Both the position numbers and the translations under genes were made by a program. The notes below the pieces were generated by a model. It was given only the letters and a program-made list of their open reading frames with translations, searched no databases and was not told the DNA's origin. DNA of 13,269 nucleotides, taken from positions 6,507 through 19,775 of the forward strand of contig NZEE01000012.1 of the NCBI GenBank assembly GCA_002688965.1, in the 5' to 3' direction. Shown piece by piece: positions 12,291 through 13,269 of the stretch (the first letter of the stretch is position 1; the number at the start of each line of letters is the position of its first letter). This DNA comes from an archaeon. Its GTDB lineage: Archaea > Aenigmatarchaeota > Aenigmatarchaeia > GW2011-AR5 > GCA-2688965.

Positions 12291-12655
12291 ATTGCATTCC
12301 TCCATAAATATAATTTCAAAGTTTTTGGCTCGTAAACATTACTACCAGCTACATAATAATTTACAACAACTACAGAATCCTTTGGAAGCTCAAGAGAACA
12401 CTGAACACATGCAGTTGATTCTATAGTATCAGGAAGTATAGTATCAATTTTATTATTCAATAAATCAATATCATTGTAAATAAGATATCGTATATCATCC
12501 ATACTCAAAAATTCTAAAGCATCCATACCATATCTTCTTACTAAATCTTCATCATTGTTCAAAGGTGAAATAGGATATCTAAACAAGTAAGTAACAGACA
12601 TAATAATAACTGCAACCACAATCATAACTTCAATTGTATACAAATATCCTTTCAT
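12287..12655 (-). CDS. Minor pilin-like protein, 122 aa
   Basis: MKGYLYTIEVMIVVAVIIMSV has the closest resemblance in this operon to a classical prepilin. It has a two- to three-residue leader ending KG, a glutamate early in the helix (TIEV, near the position of Glu5 in bacterial pilins) and a continuous hydrophobic run. The remainder contains a helical stretch (DEDLVRRYGMDALEFLSMDDIRYL) and a small domain with two Cys close together (TACVQCSLEL), a likely disulfide or metal site. The ATG at 12655 is preferred because GGTGAT (12664-12659) is three bases upstream; a TTG at 12658 has no such spacing. The Shine-Dalgarno overlaps the stop of the gene before, and its own TGA overlaps the next ATG, so the chain is translationally coupled. 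Confidence 0.8.
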   Translation of the reverse strand: MKGYLYTIEVMIVVAVIIMSVTYLFRYPISPLNNDEDLVRRYGMDALEFLSMDDIRYLIYNDIDLLNNKIDTILPDTIESTACVQCSLELPKDSVVVVNYYVAGSNVYEPKTLKLYLWRNAI

Positions 12656-12659
12656 CAAA

Positions 12660-13124
12660 TCACCACGAATAAACTATTAAGTTACCAGAGCCACCAGTAT
12701 ATCTTACTGGTTTATACACTGTAACAACATCCCCCTCACTTGGAACCGAATCTCCAAAATTCAAAATACCATCAATAGCAATATGAAAATCATCTAAATC
12801 ATATTCTGTTTTAATTTGATCATAATGTTTTCGCTCAAGTGAAGAAACTTTTGAAGAACTAATAACTTTGATGGAACGTGAAGGCCATGTTCCGTTTCCA
12901 ATAGGTAATATATCTGTATCTGTATGAGAAACTTCAGATATTATAGACATATCTCCTTCTACAGAATACAATAAATCAATTAAAAACTCCGAATTAGCTC
13001 GTAATTCAGAAATACGAGTACTTTCCATAGTTGCTGCAAAATATGAATTAGTTGAGCTCAAAACAAGTAAAAACATGACGAAAAATAATCCTATTGCAAT
13101 AATAAAATCAACTTGAATCGACAT
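12660..13124 (-). CDS. Membrane-anchored pilin-like protein, 154 aa
   Basis: MSIQVDFIIAIGLFFVMFLLVLSS is one N-terminal hydrophobic helix preceded by a tiny leader, with an acidic residue just before it (QVDF), similar in plan to the other operon members. An amphipathic helix follows (ISELRANSEFLIDLLYSVEGD), then a mixed strand domain (SRSIKVISSSKVSSLERKHYDQIK, DFHIAIDGILNFG, VVTVYKPVRYTG) with no cysteine. The ATG overlaps the preceding stop by one base (TGATG), with GGAGGTG seven bases upstream. The stop TGA lies in the next gene's GGTGAT. It is best described as a probable minor pilin or pseudopilin; I cannot name a family. Confidence 0.72.
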   Translation of the reverse strand: MSIQVDFIIAIGLFFVMFLLVLSSTNSYFAATMESTRISELRANSEFLIDLLYSVEGDMSIISEVSHTDTDILPIGNGTWPSRSIKVISSSKVSSLERKHYDQIKTEYDLDDFHIAIDGILNFGDSVPSEGDVVTVYKPVRYTGGSGNLIVYSW

Positions 13125-13269
13125 CAGAACACACCTCCTAACGAAATAGACAAAGTATTATCATTATCATAACTCAATAAAACTGGGCCACCTTCTATAC
13201 GACCACTATATTTAATACTATACCCGGTTTTACACACTCTTTCATTATTTTCCCATTCTAAATATATTT
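13124..13269 (-). CDS. C-terminal end of an upstream operon gene (runs off right edge)
   Basis: An open frame enters from the right edge and gives 47 residues, IYLEWENNERVCKTGYSIKY, then SGRIEGGPVLLSYDNDNTLS, then ISLGGVF, ending at TGA 13126-13124. The stop shares one base with the ATG of the next gene (TGATG), and a GGAGGTG Shine-Dalgarno for that gene lies within its last codons. The alternating polar/hydrophobic pattern suggests beta strands of an exported domain like those of its neighbours. The N-terminus is outside the window, so membership in the pilin-like set is only inferred. Confidence 0.65.
   Translation of the reverse strand, partial: IYLEWENNERVCKTGYSIKYSGRIEGGPVLLSYDNDNTLSISLGGVF

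Noticed and set aside
1..13269. CRISPR arrays, insertion sequences, phage or attachment sites
   Set aside because: I saw no regularly spaced repeats, transposase or integrase genes, or terminal inverted repeats anywhere in the window.

Overview
The window is archaeal and AT-rich. Three things show this: an archaeal-type SRP (7S) RNA, an archaeal FtsZ/HerA-like/OB-fold gene set, and many prepilin-like proteins with class III signal peptides of the RKG-(I/V)-(T/S)-P type. The GatCAB amidotransferase operon, very compact spacing, many TATA boxes about 26 bp before start codons (leaderless-type genes) and an unusual density of pilin-like genes suggest a DPANN archaeon of the Woesearchaeota/Pacearchaeota kind. 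That placement is inference from style and was not tested phylogenetically.

Layout. (1) 1-2972, minus strand: operon gatC - gatA - GNAT acetyltransferase - gatB (gatB cut by the window edge), for tRNA-dependent amidation of Asp/Glu-tRNA, with an acetyltransferase inserted between gatA and gatB. (2) 3011-4860, minus strand: ftsZ, then a GC-rich structured segment (terminator plus a candidate small RNA), then an unrecognised 163-aa gene. (3) 4861-5126: divergent promoter region. (4) 5127-5975, plus strand: rhomboid protease and a 46-aa basic small protein. (5) 5968-7209, minus strand: HerA-like ATPase, divergent from a single-OB-fold nucleic-acid-binding protein (7260-7598, plus), which is followed by a pilin-like gene (7626-8027, plus). 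(6) 8041-8930, minus strand: SRP RNA followed 11 nt later by a site-2 protease whose best start is a GTG just past the RNA. (7) 8976-13269: a pilin block. It has a three-gene minus-strand pilin cluster (10419 to 8976), a divergent pilin with a strong promoter and Shine-Dalgarno (10534-11013, plus), and a tightly coupled minus-strand operon of at least five short N-terminally anchored proteins entering from beyond the right edge.

How the parts fit. The right half looks like one or more type IV pilus systems. There are candidate major pilins under strong promoters, and a set of minor or pseudopilin-like proteins translated from one coupled operon. The assembly ATPase, the membrane platform and the prepilin peptidase are not in view. 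SRP RNA, a site-2 protease and a rhomboid protease are plausible but unproven partners for making and processing such membrane proteins. Two translation-start styles coexist: leaderless starts directly under a TATA box, and internal operon starts with GGTGAT or GGAGG, where the upstream stop codon often overlaps the Shine-Dalgarno.

The most notable observations are: an in-frame TAG that splits a minor-pilin-like gene whose coding-like continuation ends exactly at the next gene's Shine-Dalgarno; the SRP RNA / site-2 protease junction; a GC-rich hairpin cluster after ftsZ; and a GatA with changed residues around its nucleophile.
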